Positions 8,355-16,999 are shown, numbered from the stretch's first letter. The stretch: 64,000 nt of DNA from Cytobacillus sp. NCCP-133 (GCF_026011715.1 NZ_BRVM01000001.1:283278-347277), one strand, 5' to 3'. Notes: generated from the letters alone by a model not told the origin. Program-made: numbers and translations.

Positions 8355-10043
8355 ATGACGGTGCATATTGACTTTGATTCTTCCTGGCAGGATGAATTTT
8401 TAAAGAGAATAGAAGATGATGGTCCCTGGGGAAATTGGGAGCTTTATAAATTGGCTCTTGAGGTGGAAAATCATACAATCATTCCTGAGTTTGAAGGTCT
8501 GCAGGCTCCAAAACACCTGCCTAATCTTACTCCGCTCCCCCATCAGCTTGAAGTAGCCAAACAGGTGGTTGAAAGCATGAACGGAAAAGCTATCCTGGCT
8601 GATGAGGTTGGTCTTGGAAAGACTATTGAGGCAGGATTAATATTAAAAGAATATATGATCAGAGGCTTGGTAAAGAAAGTTCTGATTCTAGTGCCGGCTT
8701 CTCTTGTATCTCAATGGGCCATGGAGCTGAACAGCAAATTTTTCATTCCTGCTGTCGCCCAGCGGAAAAGTTATGTTTGGGAGCAATGTGACGTTGTCGT
8801 TTCATCCATTGATACCGCCAAACGCAATCCCCATCGCGACATTATCTACAGCCTGGATTACGACTTAATCATTATTGATGAAGCTCACAAGCTTAAAAAT
8901 AATAAAACAAAAAACTATGAGTTTGTGCAAAATTTAAAAAAGAAATTTTGCCTATTGCTGACGGCAACCCCTATCCAAAACCGGATCAGTGAGATATTCA
9001 ATCTGGTGTCTCTGCTTAAACCTGGACATCTTGGCAATGAGACAGCTTTTTATGAAAGCTATAAAAAAGATTCGCGCTCATTGAATGGTGACGAACATTT
9101 AAAGGAGCTCGTCAATAAAGTGATGATTCGGAACCGCAGGGCAGACACAGGAATTGAGTGGACCAAAAGACATGTGGATACAATTCCAATTGAATTTTCA
9201 CAGGCTGAGCGGGAGTTATATGAAGCTGTAACTGAATTGCGTGGAGAAGGCGATTGGGTGAGTTCCAGCCAGTTTTCAGTGATGACTCTGCAGAGGGAAG
9301 CCTGCAGCAGCAGGGAAGCTGTTTACTTTACCCTGCAGAACATGCTCAAGAGAAAGGAAGAGCCTTCTCAAGCTTTCAAGGAGCAAATCCAATACCTTGT
9401 TTCAAAGGTAGAAGCCGTTCAGCAAAATTCAAAAGCACAAAAAGCGCTTGAGTTAATTCAAAAAATAAATGATAAAGTTATTATTTTTACAGAATACCGC
9501 GCAACCCAAATGTATCTGCAATGGTTTTTAAAACAGCATAGCATCACCTCTGTTCCTTTTAGAGGCGGATTTAAACGCGGCAAGAAAGATTGGATGAGAG
9601 AGCTTTTCCAAAAGAATGCACAGGTTCTCATAGCAACAGAAGCAGGCGGGGAGGGAATAAACCTCCAATTTTGCAATCATATCATTAATTTTGACCTACC
9701 ATGGAACCCAATGCGACTCGAGCAAAGGATCGGCCGTATCCATCGTCTCGGCCAGGAAAAGGATGTCATGATTTATAATTTCGCCACGAAAGATACAGTC
9801 GAAGAGCATGTTTTAAAACTCCTATATGAAAAAATTCACCTTTTTGAGAAAGTGATTGGGGATTTAGATGATATTTTAACAAGGCTTGAATTTGGCAGCA
9901 TTGACGATCACCTGGTGGACATTTTCGGAAAATCTTCATCAGAAGGCGAAATGAGAATTAAAATGGAAAATTTAACAAGTATGATTCAATTTGCAGAGGA
10001 TATGAAAGAGGGTGGACTGAATGCAGCAACAGGAAATTCATAA
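8355..10043 (+). CDS. yqhH: SNF2-family DEAD/DEAH-box helicase YqhH
   Basis: A Swi2/Snf2-type ATPase of 562 residues. Walker A is ADEVGLGKTIEAGLI near residue 80, the DEAH box sits in LIIIDEAHKLKN, motif III is LLTATPIQNR, and the C-terminal helicase domain ends with EQRIGRIHRLGQ. Proteins of this family translocate on duplex DNA and remodel protein-DNA complexes; the target of YqhH is not known. It begins at ATG with AAAGGAGCTG upstream and diverges from the gcvT riboswitch. Its last 23 bases overlap yqhG, so the two are co-translated. The family is often paired with YqhG. Confidence 0.9.
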   Translation: MTVHIDFDSSWQDEFLKRIEDDGPWGNWELYKLALEVENHTIIPEFEGLQAPKHLPNLTPLPHQLEVAKQVVESMNGKAILADEVGLGKTIEAGLILKEYMIRGLVKKVLILVPASLVSQWAMELNSKFFIPAVAQRKSYVWEQCDVVVSSIDTAKRNPHRDIIYSLDYDLIIIDEAHKLKNNKTKNYEFVQNLKKKFCLLLTATPIQNRISEIFNLVSLLKPGHLGNETAFYESYKKDSRSLNGDEHLKELVNKVMIRNRRADTGIEWTKRHVDTIPIEFSQAERELYEAVTELRGEGDWVSSSQFSVMTLQREACSSREAVYFTLQNMLKRKEEPSQAFKEQIQYLVSKVEAVQQNSKAQKALELIQKINDKVIIFTEYRATQMYLQWFLKQHSITSVPFRGGFKRGKKDWMRELFQKNAQVLIATEAGGEGINLQFCNHIINFDLPWNPMRLEQRIGRIHRLGQEKDVMIYNFATKDTVEEHVLKLLYEKIHLFEKVIGDLDDILTRLEFGSIDDHLVDIFGKSSSEGEMRIKMENLTSMIQFAEDMKEGGLNAATGNS

Positions 10044-10815
10044 GTTTCTTGAGAGATATTTTCACGCAAATGGATGCGAAATTGTCGATAAAGGCTCTGG
10101 ATATATGACAGTCCAGCTTACAATTGAACTGGACAAGGAGCTCATGAACCGGCCATTTTATTGGCATTATCTTGAGAAGACAGGCGGCATCCCCAACCCT
10201 ATGCAGCTGACTCTTATTACCAATCAGCAAGCAGCGCCTGACCATATTAAAGGAGAAGTCATTCATTTCGGCTCCCCTCGCCTGCATCAGATATTCGAGT
10301 CGGCCCGAAATCTTGCTGGATATATCAGACTTTACGAGAATCACTCTAGTCCTCGCGGCCAGCAAACGCCATTGAGGCCTTGGCTGGGAATGAATGTCCG
10401 CATTTCATACCAATGCGACCGGAAAAGGGATGTTTTCAAATCGATTGGCCTGCAATTAATCAACGGGCAAATGGTGGAAGACTTCCATGACAAGCTCCTT
10501 GGAATGAATTTAACACCTAAGATTCCTGATTATTCATTTACACTGTCTCCGCTTATTATGCCGAAAAGCGGAGTATCAAGAGTAGCGAATATATTAAAGA
10601 TGGGGATTGAGCAAGAAGAGCACACGTGGGCTGATGATGCCCGTATGCGCTGGCAAAAAGATCTTAATTTGCTGGAGCATTTTTATGAGGATGCTGAAGA
10701 GAAAGGCGAAAGCTATGAAACGGAAAAAACTGCCCTTAAAGAGCAGTATGAACCTAAAATAAATATTTCCATTATAAATGGCGGCCTCTTTTATCTCACT
10801 GATAGCGCTGTCTAA
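10021..10815 (+). CDS. yqhG: YqhG family protein
   Basis: 264-residue soluble protein of the conserved Bacillus YqhG family, no assigned function. It overlaps the end of the helicase gene yqhH by 23 bases with a GAGGGTGG ribosome site inside that gene. No membrane segment or catalytic motif could be recognised. The fixed pairing with a Snf2 helicase suggests a shared role in DNA transactions, which is inference only. In B. subtilis the sinI-sinR/tasA region lies beyond this gene; here only a terminator and yqzE follow. Confidence 0.82.
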   Translation: MQQQEIHKFLERYFHANGCEIVDKGSGYMTVQLTIELDKELMNRPFYWHYLEKTGGIPNPMQLTLITNQQAAPDHIKGEVIHFGSPRLHQIFESARNLAGYIRLYENHSSPRGQQTPLRPWLGMNVRISYQCDRKRDVFKSIGLQLINGQMVEDFHDKLLGMNLTPKIPDYSFTLSPLIMPKSGVSRVANILKMGIEQEEHTWADDARMRWQKDLNLLEHFYEDAEEKGESYETEKTALKEQYEPKINISIINGGLFYLTDSAV

Positions 10816-10823
10816 TAGAAGGC

Positions 10824-10856
10824 AAAAAACCGGTGTTCTCTGCCGGTTTTTTGCTA
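10824..10856. terminator. Bidirectional terminator between yqhG and yqzE
   Basis: AAAAAACCGG and CCGGTTTTTT pair around a 9-base loop; T runs on both strands serve both convergent transcripts. Confidence 0.88.
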
Positions 10857-11039
10857 TTTATGCTTTTTATTTCTCAGCCCAAAGTAAAAAATGTAAGGAA
10901 GGACGCCAAACCACCTGAATAAAAAAGGCCCTTTCAAGTCTTTTTTCTCCATCCGGTGCCTTTTTCTTTCATCCTTAGGCTGATCAATGTATTTAACTAC
11001 TGTCTGTGTAATATATTTTATATATTCATTCGATTTCAT
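10854..11039 (-). CDS. yqzE: YqzE family small protein
   Basis: 61-residue basic protein of the YqzE family found next to comG operons. It shows an N-terminal SNEYIKYITQ segment, a charged middle (KDERKRHRMEKK) and a hydrophobic, aromatic C-terminal part (FLFRWFGVLPYIFYFGL) that may touch the membrane. Function is unknown. It is the last gene of the comG-aroK-yqzE string and ends at a strong terminator. Confidence 0.8.
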   Translation of the reverse strand: MKSNEYIKYITQTVVKYIDQPKDERKRHRMEKKDLKGPFLFRWFGVLPYIFYFGLRNKKHK

Positions 11040-11116
11040 CTAGACACACCTGCCTTTTTCCGCTGGGTCCTCAATGTGTATGATGACCTTTCTTTTACAA
11101 GTATGTCCAGGCGAAA

Positions 11117-11614
11117 TTAATCTAAACATTTAATAATTTCTTTAATAATGTCTGTGTTTTCCTTATTTGTCGTATCGATCATCACGTTCGCTGCCTCTCT
11201 GTATAAAGGCATTCGATCATTATAAAGCTCATGGATAAGCGTCATCTTATCGCCTTCCAACAATGGCCTGGATCGGTCATTTTCCAGCCGCTTAAATATT
11301 TCCTCAGGCGTTGCATATAGAAAAAACACATTCCCATTTTCTTTTAGGGCTTCCCTGTTTTCAGACTTAACCACAATCCCGCCCCCTGTTGTAATAATTG
11401 CATCCCTTTCACTTAGGTCTCGCAGCATCTTTGTTTCGAGCCTTCTGAAATATTCTTCGCCTTGTTCGGCAAAAATGTCATTAATGCTCTTATTCTCCTG
11501 TTTAACGATTTCCTCATCCGTATCAATTACTTCCTTATTCAAAAAAGCTGCCAGTTCCCTGCCTATCGTGGTCTTTCCTGCACCCATGAAGCCGATTAAG
11601 TAAATTGATTTCAT
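11117..11614 (-). CDS. aroK: Shikimate kinase
   Basis: Phosphorylates shikimate at the 3-hydroxyl in the chorismate pathway. Visible are the Walker A loop GFMGAGKT (residues 8-15), the shikimate-binding DTDEEI segment, the second substrate-binding motif TTGGGIV, and the lid-region arginines in ENDRSRPLL. The open frame allows a TTG nine codons upstream, but the ATG at 11614 preceded by GGGGAAAT gives the normal N-terminus MKSIYLIG. At 165 residues it is of usual size. It follows comGG with no terminator, so some expression may come from competence transcription. Confidence 0.92.
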   Translation of the reverse strand: MKSIYLIGFMGAGKTTIGRELAAFLNKEVIDTDEEIVKQENKSINDIFAEQGEEYFRRLETKMLRDLSERDAIITTGGGIVVKSENREALKENGNVFFLYATPEEIFKRLENDRSRPLLEGDKMTLIHELYNDRMPLYREAANVMIDTTNKENTDIIKEIIKCLD

Positions 11615-11627
11615 TTTATTTCCCCAA

Positions 11628-12011
11628 TCAGTTTTTTTCAATCCATTTTATCACTTTTTTCAAATCGGTGTCATAGTAAGCATAAGCAGTGATTACGGAA
11701 TTAGAGCCGATCTTCGCTTTAAAAGTGATTTGATATAAAGTTGTCGCCAGAGGCGATGTACTGTATGAAACATGCCCATGTTTGTAATAATAGGACCCAG
11801 AAATATCATATTCTTTCTGCTTGTTTAAGACGTTTTCTGTTTTCTTGACTGAGCTTAACAAGTAATATTCCTGCTTCAAGATTGTTTCTGCTTCACCGAA
11901 CAGTCTTTTTTCAGAAAGATATTGTTCAAGTTGAATTGTCAGCAAAAATAAAACAGCAAGAATGATAATAAAAGTAAGGGGATAGACAAAACCATTTTCG
12001 TTACGGCACAT
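11628..12011 (-). CDS. comGG: Competence pseudopilin-associated protein ComGG
   Basis: Last protein of the ComG DNA-uptake machinery. From the proposed ATG (12011) it reads MCRNENGFVYPLTF, a short polar leader ending in Gly-Phe followed by a hydrophobic helix, like other pseudopilins but lacking the usual Glu at position +5. The start lies inside the comGF 3' end (overlap 11 bases). The frame is open for 18 more codons upstream. ComGG proteins diverge quickly, so the name depends mostly on operon position. Expected in the membrane, assembling with ComGC into the transformation pseudopilus. Confidence 0.78.
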   Translation of the reverse strand: MCRNENGFVYPLTFIIILAVLFLLTIQLEQYLSEKRLFGEAETILKQEYYLLSSVKKTENVLNKQKEYDISGSYYYKHGHVSYSTSPLATTLYQITFKAKIGSNSVITAYAYYDTDLKKVIKWIEKN

Positions 12012-12480
12012 CTGAAATGTCCCAATCCGCATAGTGATAAAGGGAAGCGGAATATTCCTCCCCAAATATATCTTTCACAACCATTTTCAAACCTCCGTTT
12101 ATTCTAGTAAAAGAGACAGAATCAATCTTCTGCAAAACAACTTCATGGCCTTTCAAATCCACTCGCCTGCGTAAATTAGAACCATATTTTTCATAGGAAA
12201 CATTCTGCCCTGCGACTTTCAATGTGACTCTGCTTTCGAAAACTTCAGCGTCATCAGCAAGCCTGACTTCTTTTTTCATCTGATTGATAAACACAGCCCA
12301 CTCAAGTCGCTGGGTTCTCTCATCCAAACCCCAATCATGGAAGAGAAAGCGGAAACTTAGCGGCAAAAAAGATGCTAGGATTAAAAAGATTGAAAAAGCA
12401 AAAAGCATCTCAAGCATGGTAAAACCTTTGTTATTGAAGAACATCACATTTTTCTTTGGCTTTATGAAGAACATCTTCAT
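12001..12480 (-). CDS. comGF: Competence protein ComGF
   Basis: Minor pseudopilin-like protein of the competence machinery. The prepilin motif is NNKGFTMLEM, followed by a hydrophobic helix, giving cleavage after Gly. The start is ambiguous: the ATG at 12480 has GGAGG 12 bases upstream and gives a 19-residue leader. The ATG at 12444 gives a more typical 7-residue leader (MFFNNKG) but has no good ribosome site and would rely on coupling to comGE, whose end it overlaps. I list the longer frame. The C-terminal half is low in recognisable motifs, as is normal for ComGF. Confidence 0.8.
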   Translation of the reverse strand: MKMFFIKPKKNVMFFNNKGFTMLEMLFAFSIFLILASFLPLSFRFLFHDWGLDERTQRLEWAVFINQMKKEVRLADDAEVFESRVTLKVAGQNVSYEKYGSNLRRRVDLKGHEVVLQKIDSVSFTRINGGLKMVVKDIFGEEYSASLYHYADWDISDVP

Positions 12481-12760
12481 ACCTTACACAAACCTCCGTC
12501 ATTCCTGAGCCTTCTTTTATTATCAGCTGATATTCAGATTTATTTATCTCCACATTTTTAGCCGTAGAGATGGGTTCGCTGACCACAGATTGCTGTAGGG
12601 TTTCATAGAGAAGCTGCGTGCTTTCAAAATCCTGTTTTATCTCTAAAGAGTGCATAATTGCACCTAAAATAAGGGGAAAAAAGACCCCCGCTACAATCAG
12701 CCAGGCTGATAATGAAAGCAGCAGTTCAGCCATAAAGAAACCATCATTCCTTCGCCACAT
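12431..12760 (-). CDS. comGE: Competence protein ComGE
   Basis: Minor pseudopilin of the ComG operon. From ATG 12760 (ribosome site AGGGGAG, 5 bases) the protein begins MWRRNDGFFMAELLLS, a prepilin-type leader with the conserved Glu and a hydrophobic helix of about 20 residues. The frame is open 6 codons further up, but that start lacks a ribosome site. It overlaps both comGD (17 bases) and comGF, typical of the tightly packed operon. About 109 residues long. Confidence 0.82.
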   Translation of the reverse strand: MWRRNDGFFMAELLLSLSAWLIVAGVFFPLILGAIMHSLEIKQDFESTQLLYETLQQSVVSEPISTAKNVEINKSEYQLIIKEGSGMTEVCVRYEDVLHKAKEKCDVLQ

Positions 12761-13184
12761 AAAATCTCCCCTGCCCAATTAAAAAAGTAATCTGATACCG
12801 CTCCTCCCCAGCACTGATATAGAAGCTGCCGAATTTATTCGTATTACCCCCTGGCCCGTACTGAAAATACAAAGGCATTGTTCCTTTCTTGACCTCAAAT
12901 ATTTTCGAGTATTCGCGGATAACAACCGGACGGGAACCTATCTTTGTATGTGCGCTATACATTTGCTGGTCTGGTGCAAATTGGACAATCACTTCTGTCT
13001 GATGGGTAATGGCATACTGTTGGGCAAATAAAAGGTCAGCTTTTAATTGTGTAAAGAACATCTGTTTTTCAAAGTAGATGAAATGAGGTTTGATCAAAAC
13101 AGCTGTAATAGTGGCAATGATGAGGAATATGCTGAGGACAAAAAGGGATTCAAGAAGGGTAAAGCCTTTTTGGTTTTTTATCAT
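12744..13184 (-). CDS. comGD: Competence pseudopilin ComGD
   Basis: Type IV pilin-like minor pseudopilin. MIKNQKGFTLLESLFVL is a textbook prepilin leader: the prepilin peptidase (ComC in Bacillus, not in this window) should cut after Gly7 and leave Phe1 with Glu5. The start overlaps the comGC stop by four bases (ATGA). 146 residues, close to the B. subtilis protein. Confidence 0.88.
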   Translation of the reverse strand: MIKNQKGFTLLESLFVLSIFLIIATITAVLIKPHFIYFEKQMFFTQLKADLLFAQQYAITHQTEVIVQFAPDQQMYSAHTKIGSRPVVIREYSKIFEVKKGTMPLYFQYGPGGNTNKFGSFYISAGEERYQITFLIGQGRFYVAKE

Positions 13185-13534
13185 GATTCTAGCGATTCTG
13201 TTATTGGATTAACAGCAGAAGCTGCAAGATCTACTTTTCCGTCTCTAATCTTAATTTCATCCCCATTCGGACATGAGGTGGCATCAGAATTAAGGTATTC
13301 CTCTTCAACTAACTGCTGTATAGTGGTCGGATGCTCTTTTTTATCAATTTCATAAGCCTGCACCTGTGCTTGGACCATTTGCATAAAAGCCTCACAGCCC
13401 TTGCTGTTAATTTTCGAATTATGCTTGGTCACATTAGGTATCGTTATGATTAAAAGCACCGAAATAACCAGCAGTACAATCATCATTTCGATTAGCGTAA
13501 ACCCTTTTTCATTCTTGATTTTTTTTATTTTCAT
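13181..13534 (-). CDS. comGC: Major competence pseudopilin ComGC
   Basis: Main structural subunit of the transformation pseudopilus. The N-terminus KNEKGFTLIEMMIVLLVISVL is the processed prepilin signature, with Glu5 after cleavage. Two cysteines (SKGCEAF and TSCPNG) are placed to form the intramolecular disulfide known for ComGC. The protein is 117 residues. It begins right at the comGB stop codon. Confidence 0.93.
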   Translation of the reverse strand: MKIKKIKNEKGFTLIEMMIVLLVISVLLIITIPNVTKHNSKINSKGCEAFMQMVQAQVQAYEIDKKEHPTTIQQLVEEEYLNSDATSCPNGDEIKIRDGKVDLAASAVNPITESLES

Positions 13535-14571
13535 TAAAATCCCTCCAATAGATGAAACATGGGCAGCAATACTGCCAAATACATAGAAACTATTAAAAAG
13601 CCAATAAACAAGTACAAAAGCGGCTGAATCACTTTGAGGAGTTTCTCTGTTTTTTCCTCAAGCAGGCTAAGGCAATGCCGGCTAAAAAAGATTAACTCCT
13701 GATCAAGCCGTCCATTTTTCTGGCCATGCCGGATGATGTTCGGTAATTCTTTTTCAAAAAATGGAAAATCCCTTAAAATGTCTTCCAGCTTATCTCCCTT
13801 GCGCAAATGAATCTTAATGACTTGTCCTATTCCTTTGTAGAATGGCTGTTTATCATTTTGTTCAAATAAACTTAAAGATTCATAAACAGAGAGTCCGCCG
13901 GATAATAGGTAGCTAAGCTGGACAGCAAAAAAATGAGTATAATACAAACGAAAATAAGGGCCAGCTATAGGGATTCCGACAATTTTCCGCTTCTGGTCAA
14001 GATGTGACTGCTGTCGAAACCTGAAAATATAGTAAACCAGGAGAACCATGATAATCAAAAAAATTACCATGATAAAGATAGGGAGAATGTCACCAAAAAG
14101 GTAAACCATTCTTGTAAAGAAGTTAGGCTGCAGTTTCATGGAAACAAATAATGAAGAAAAACGGGGCAATAATATATGATCCACAAAGAGAAAAAGCAAA
14201 GAAGTAATCATCATCAGGAAGAGAGGGTACGCCATCATCTTTTTCAGCTTTTCTGCATCTCTCCCTCTTTTTAAAATCATTTCACTCCCTTCAAGGAAGG
14301 CGGAAGCCAGACCTCCATGCTGCTCTGCAAAAAACACATATCCTATTAGGCTTTTATTAAAATTCATGTTAGAAAGAATTTGATAAAATGGGTAGCCCTC
14401 TTTCAACTCGGAAAGGCATCGGGCTATCTCTTGTTTTCTCTTGCTGGGGAGCTGGTGCACCAGAGATTCCAGTGCTTCCGAAAGAGGATATCCCCTAGAC
14501 AGCAATTCTCCGGTTTTTTTCAAAAAGCAGCCTTGTTCCTGGATTGTCCATTTAGATTGATTCATGGTCAT
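13534..14571 (-). CDS. comGB: Competence inner-membrane platform protein ComGB
   Basis: Type II secretion GspF/PilC-like membrane protein that anchors pseudopilus assembly and works with the ATPase ComGA. Two GspF domains are visible with a hydrophobic helix after the first (around FLMMITSLLFLFVDHIL) and others in the middle and at the C-terminus. The start MTMNQSKWTI at 14571 has AGGTGGG three bases upstream. Longer in-frame starts inside comGA have no such site. It overlaps comGA by 20 bases. Confidence 0.9.
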   Translation of the reverse strand: MTMNQSKWTIQEQGCFLKKTGELLSRGYPLSEALESLVHQLPSKRKQEIARCLSELKEGYPFYQILSNMNFNKSLIGYVFFAEQHGGLASAFLEGSEMILKRGRDAEKLKKMMAYPLFLMMITSLLFLFVDHILLPRFSSLFVSMKLQPNFFTRMVYLFGDILPIFIMVIFLIIMVLLVYYIFRFRQQSHLDQKRKIVGIPIAGPYFRLYYTHFFAVQLSYLLSGGLSVYESLSLFEQNDKQPFYKGIGQVIKIHLRKGDKLEDILRDFPFFEKELPNIIRHGQKNGRLDQELIFFSRHCLSLLEEKTEKLLKVIQPLLYLFIGFLIVSMYLAVLLPMFHLLEGF

Positions 14572-15622
14572 GTACCCACCTGCTGTATTCCGATTCCTTA
14601 ATATAGCCAAGTGCAATTCCCTTTGTGATAACTTCTTTTAAAGTTCGGTATTTAACATCGCACATCTCTCCCCTCGCTTCTTTTATCGAAGCATTCAGGG
14701 CACGCCCAGCCAGGAGTTCAAATACACTTGCCCTTTTCCACCTCCCATACCCGTAACAATATGGCGAACATTCCCCCTTGCAGTATGGACAATTCAGTTC
14801 AACCAGCCGCTGGGCAGTAACGGCTACAAGCGTCTGCTCAATCTCCAGCATATTAACCCCAAACTCTGCCAATCGGTACACAGCCCCTTTCGCATCTCTT
14901 GTATGCATAGTACTCAATACAAGGTGGCCTGTCAGAGCAGCCCTTACAGCGATCTTCGCAGTTTCTGCATCTCGGATTTCTCCAACCATAATGATATCTG
15001 GGTCATGACGCAAGATTGCCTTTAAACCAGCAGCATACGATACACCTGCTTTCTCATTTACTTGAACTTGAAGCACCATGTCATTTTCTTTTTCGATTGG
15101 ATCTTCGAGTGTAATTACATTTCTATGAAACATGTGGGAGGTTTCATTTAATAAGGAATATAAAGTTGTCGTTTTACCGCTGCCTGTCGGTCCGGTGAAT
15201 ATAATTAGACCATGAGCGTGTTTTAGCAGCGCCAGCATTTTTCTGGTCATATTTGGAAATAGACTGATTTGAAAGAAAGGAATTTGTTCCTGCTGGGGGA
15301 GGATTCGAATTACAAGGCTTTCATTGTGGGTGGATGGGAGAGTGGAAAAACGCAGTCCTATCAATTGCCCATCGACTTCAAGAGAATATGCTCCGCTTTG
15401 CGGCCGCCTCTTTTCTCCAATATCCATTGATGCCGAAAACTTAAAATGGGATATGAGCCTGTCACATTCTTCTTTGGGAAGATAAAGTCTCGGGATCAGT
15501 TTGCTGCCAAACCTTAATTGGATGAGCGTGTCTTTCTTGCGAGGAGTAATATGAATGTCTGAGGCATGGCTCCTAACGGCATCTTTAATGATCCGCTCTG
15601 CCATTCTTTCTATTGTGCTCAA
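14552..15622 (-). CDS. comGA: Competence secretion ATPase ComGA
   Basis: Hexameric GspE/PilB-type ATPase that drives pseudopilus assembly for DNA uptake. Walker A is GPTGSGKTTTLYS, the Asp box lies in LEDPIE, Walker B in DPDIIMVGEIRD, and a His box in TGHLVLSTMHTRDA. A C-x2-C pair (NCPYCKG) lies near the C-terminus. I favour the TTG at 15622 (product begins LSTIERMAERI read as Met) because AAAGGTGG is properly spaced and the alignment to the known N-terminus is good; GTG codons upstream lie within the ribosome site. First gene of the comG operon. Confidence 0.92.
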   Translation of the reverse strand: MSTIERMAERIIKDAVRSHASDIHITPRKKDTLIQLRFGSKLIPRLYLPKEECDRLISHFKFSASMDIGEKRRPQSGAYSLEVDGQLIGLRFSTLPSTHNESLVIRILPQQEQIPFFQISLFPNMTRKMLALLKHAHGLIIFTGPTGSGKTTTLYSLLNETSHMFHRNVITLEDPIEKENDMVLQVQVNEKAGVSYAAGLKAILRHDPDIIMVGEIRDAETAKIAVRAALTGHLVLSTMHTRDAKGAVYRLAEFGVNMLEIEQTLVAVTAQRLVELNCPYCKGECSPYCYGYGRWKRASVFELLAGRALNASIKEARGEMCDVKYRTLKEVITKGIALGYIKESEYSRWVHDHESI

Positions 15623-15783
15623 TAATTTTAACACCACCTTTTTTTAGTTAAGGATAAAATTCGGCAATTTTTTCGGTTTTCCTGCATATTGCTGCAAAAA
15701 AATTTGACGAATTTGTGAATAAAAATGATCATGCTTACTAAAAATATTTACCGTAACAAGCAGAAAACCAAATATTTGCTCGA

Positions 15784-15855
15784 TGGGCTATAGCCAAGCG
15801 GTAAGGCAACGGACTTTGACTCCGTCATGCGTAGGTTCGAATCCTGCTAGCCCAG
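15784..15855 (+). tRNA. trnQ: tRNA-Gln (anticodon TTG)
   Basis: 72-base cloverleaf. The acceptor arms TGGGCTA and TAGCCCA pair over 7 bases, followed by discriminator G. The D arm is GCCAAGCGGTAAGGC, the anticodon loop ACTTTGACT contains TTG (Gln), and the T arm holds GGTTCGAATCC. The 3' CCA is not encoded. A strong terminator begins 12 bases later, so it is a single-tRNA unit diverging from comGA. Confidence 0.95.
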
Positions 15856-15867
15856 TTATTTTGCTGA

Positions 15868-15897
15868 GAGGGAGCCGATTTTGCTCCCTCTTTTTTA
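15868..15897 (+). terminator. Terminator after tRNA-Gln
   Basis: GAGGGAGC and GCTCCCTC form a perfect 8-bp stem with a 7-base loop, then T6. Confidence 0.92.
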
Positions 15898-16098
15898 TTT
15901 CGTCTGCATTCGCTTCTCTTTTCTGCTCATACATTGAAGGCATCGGCATCTCTTTTCTGCAGTTGGCTCATCTCTTTCAACTCACAATGATTTATTCATT
16001 ACAAGTAATATATATTATATGTATAATAATTGCACAGTTATAAACTATATTCGCTAAAACATTAAATGTGAACATTTTCTAAACTTATAGTGATTACA

Positions 16099-16127
16099 GT
16101 GTTAACCTGCTTCGCCTGTATTATAAT
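16099..16127 (+). promoter_or_regulatory. Candidate promoter for the HTH regulator gene
   Basis: A perfect TATAAT at 16122-16127 with a poor -35 (GTGTTA, 17-base spacer). About 150 bases before the regulator start. In the rest of 15898-16277 I see no gene or hairpin. Confidence 0.35.
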
Positions 16128-16277
16128 GGGAGAAAGTGAACAGCCAAACACAAATCAGGATTTTAGCTGATATTAGCGAGAGCTTCCGTTAATGCCCTTT
16201 ATGAATTGACAAATCTTTAAAAATAGGGAAGCTTCTTTCAAGACAGCATTAAAAATACCTTTTGGGGTGACAATAAA

Positions 16278-16976
16278 ATGGAACAGACATTAAAAATTAC
16301 AAATGTGTTATCCGATCCAACCCGCTATTATATTTATCAATACATTACAAAAAGGCATCAAGATGTTACGGTTCAGGAAATCGCAGATAACTTCAGCATC
16401 CATCCCAACGTTGCAAGACTGCATTTGTCTAAGCTGGAAGATGTAAATATGCTCGTTTCTCAAACAAAAAAGACTGGCAAGGGCGGAAGGCCAAGCCGGC
16501 TTTATCGTTTATCTGATGATGTAGTCCAGCTGCATTTTCCTTATAGGGATTATCAGCTTCTTGCCAAAATTGCAATGGAAACCATGCTCGAATTAGGAGA
16601 AGAAGGCAGAAAGGCCCTATATGCTACAGGCAAAAAGTTTGGCAGTGAGTTGATCGACCAGGAGCTCAAAAGATTTTCCGGCTGTGAAGAACTTACCTTT
16701 GACCAGAAATTAAATATTTTAAAACATGCTGCCAACATGTCCGGCTTTCACCCGGAATTTGACACAAACGAAGAAAAAACGAAAGTTTATTTCCAAATTT
16801 ACAACTGTCCATTCAAAGAGATAGCTACCAAACATGCAGAATCAGTCTGCACTATGCATTTCGAATTTTTACAGGGAATGTTTGAAAGTCTGTTTGATTC
16901 CATTCAGCTTGTGGAAAAACAAAATATGCTGACAGGCTGCGACGCATGCTCCTACCAGGCAATTGTTGGAAATTAA
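16278..16976 (+). CDS. Winged-helix transcriptional regulator with C-terminal cysteine cluster
   Basis: 232 residues. The N-terminal 80 form an ArsR-like winged helix: LSDPTRYYIYQYI, the recognition helix region IHPNVARLHLSKLE, and a wing with KGGRPSRLYRLS. The remainder resembles the COG2345/SufR-type sensor half and carries Cys177, Cys191 (CTMHFEFLQG), and Cys221-x2-Cys224 (GCDACS) near the C-terminus. Such clusters bind metal or an Fe-S cluster in related regulators; the ligand here is inference. It has GGGGTGACAATAAA before the ATG. It stands alone between tRNA-Gln and yqgY, where B. subtilis has other genes (mgsR). The target is unknown. Confidence 0.8.
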   Translation: MEQTLKITNVLSDPTRYYIYQYITKRHQDVTVQEIADNFSIHPNVARLHLSKLEDVNMLVSQTKKTGKGGRPSRLYRLSDDVVQLHFPYRDYQLLAKIAMETMLELGEEGRKALYATGKKFGSELIDQELKRFSGCEELTFDQKLNILKHAANMSGFHPEFDTNEEKTKVYFQIYNCPFKEIATKHAESVCTMHFEFLQGMFESLFDSIQLVEKQNMLTGCDACSYQAIVGN

Positions 16977-16999
16977 ATGGCGATCTGGACATAAATGCC

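Noticed and set aside
15623..15783. ComK boxes (AAAA-N5-TTTT pairs) upstream of comGA
   Set aside because: The stretch is A/T-rich and has AAAA and TTTT runs, but I found no pair with the correct N5 spacing on either strand. comG control by ComK cannot be read from this sequence.
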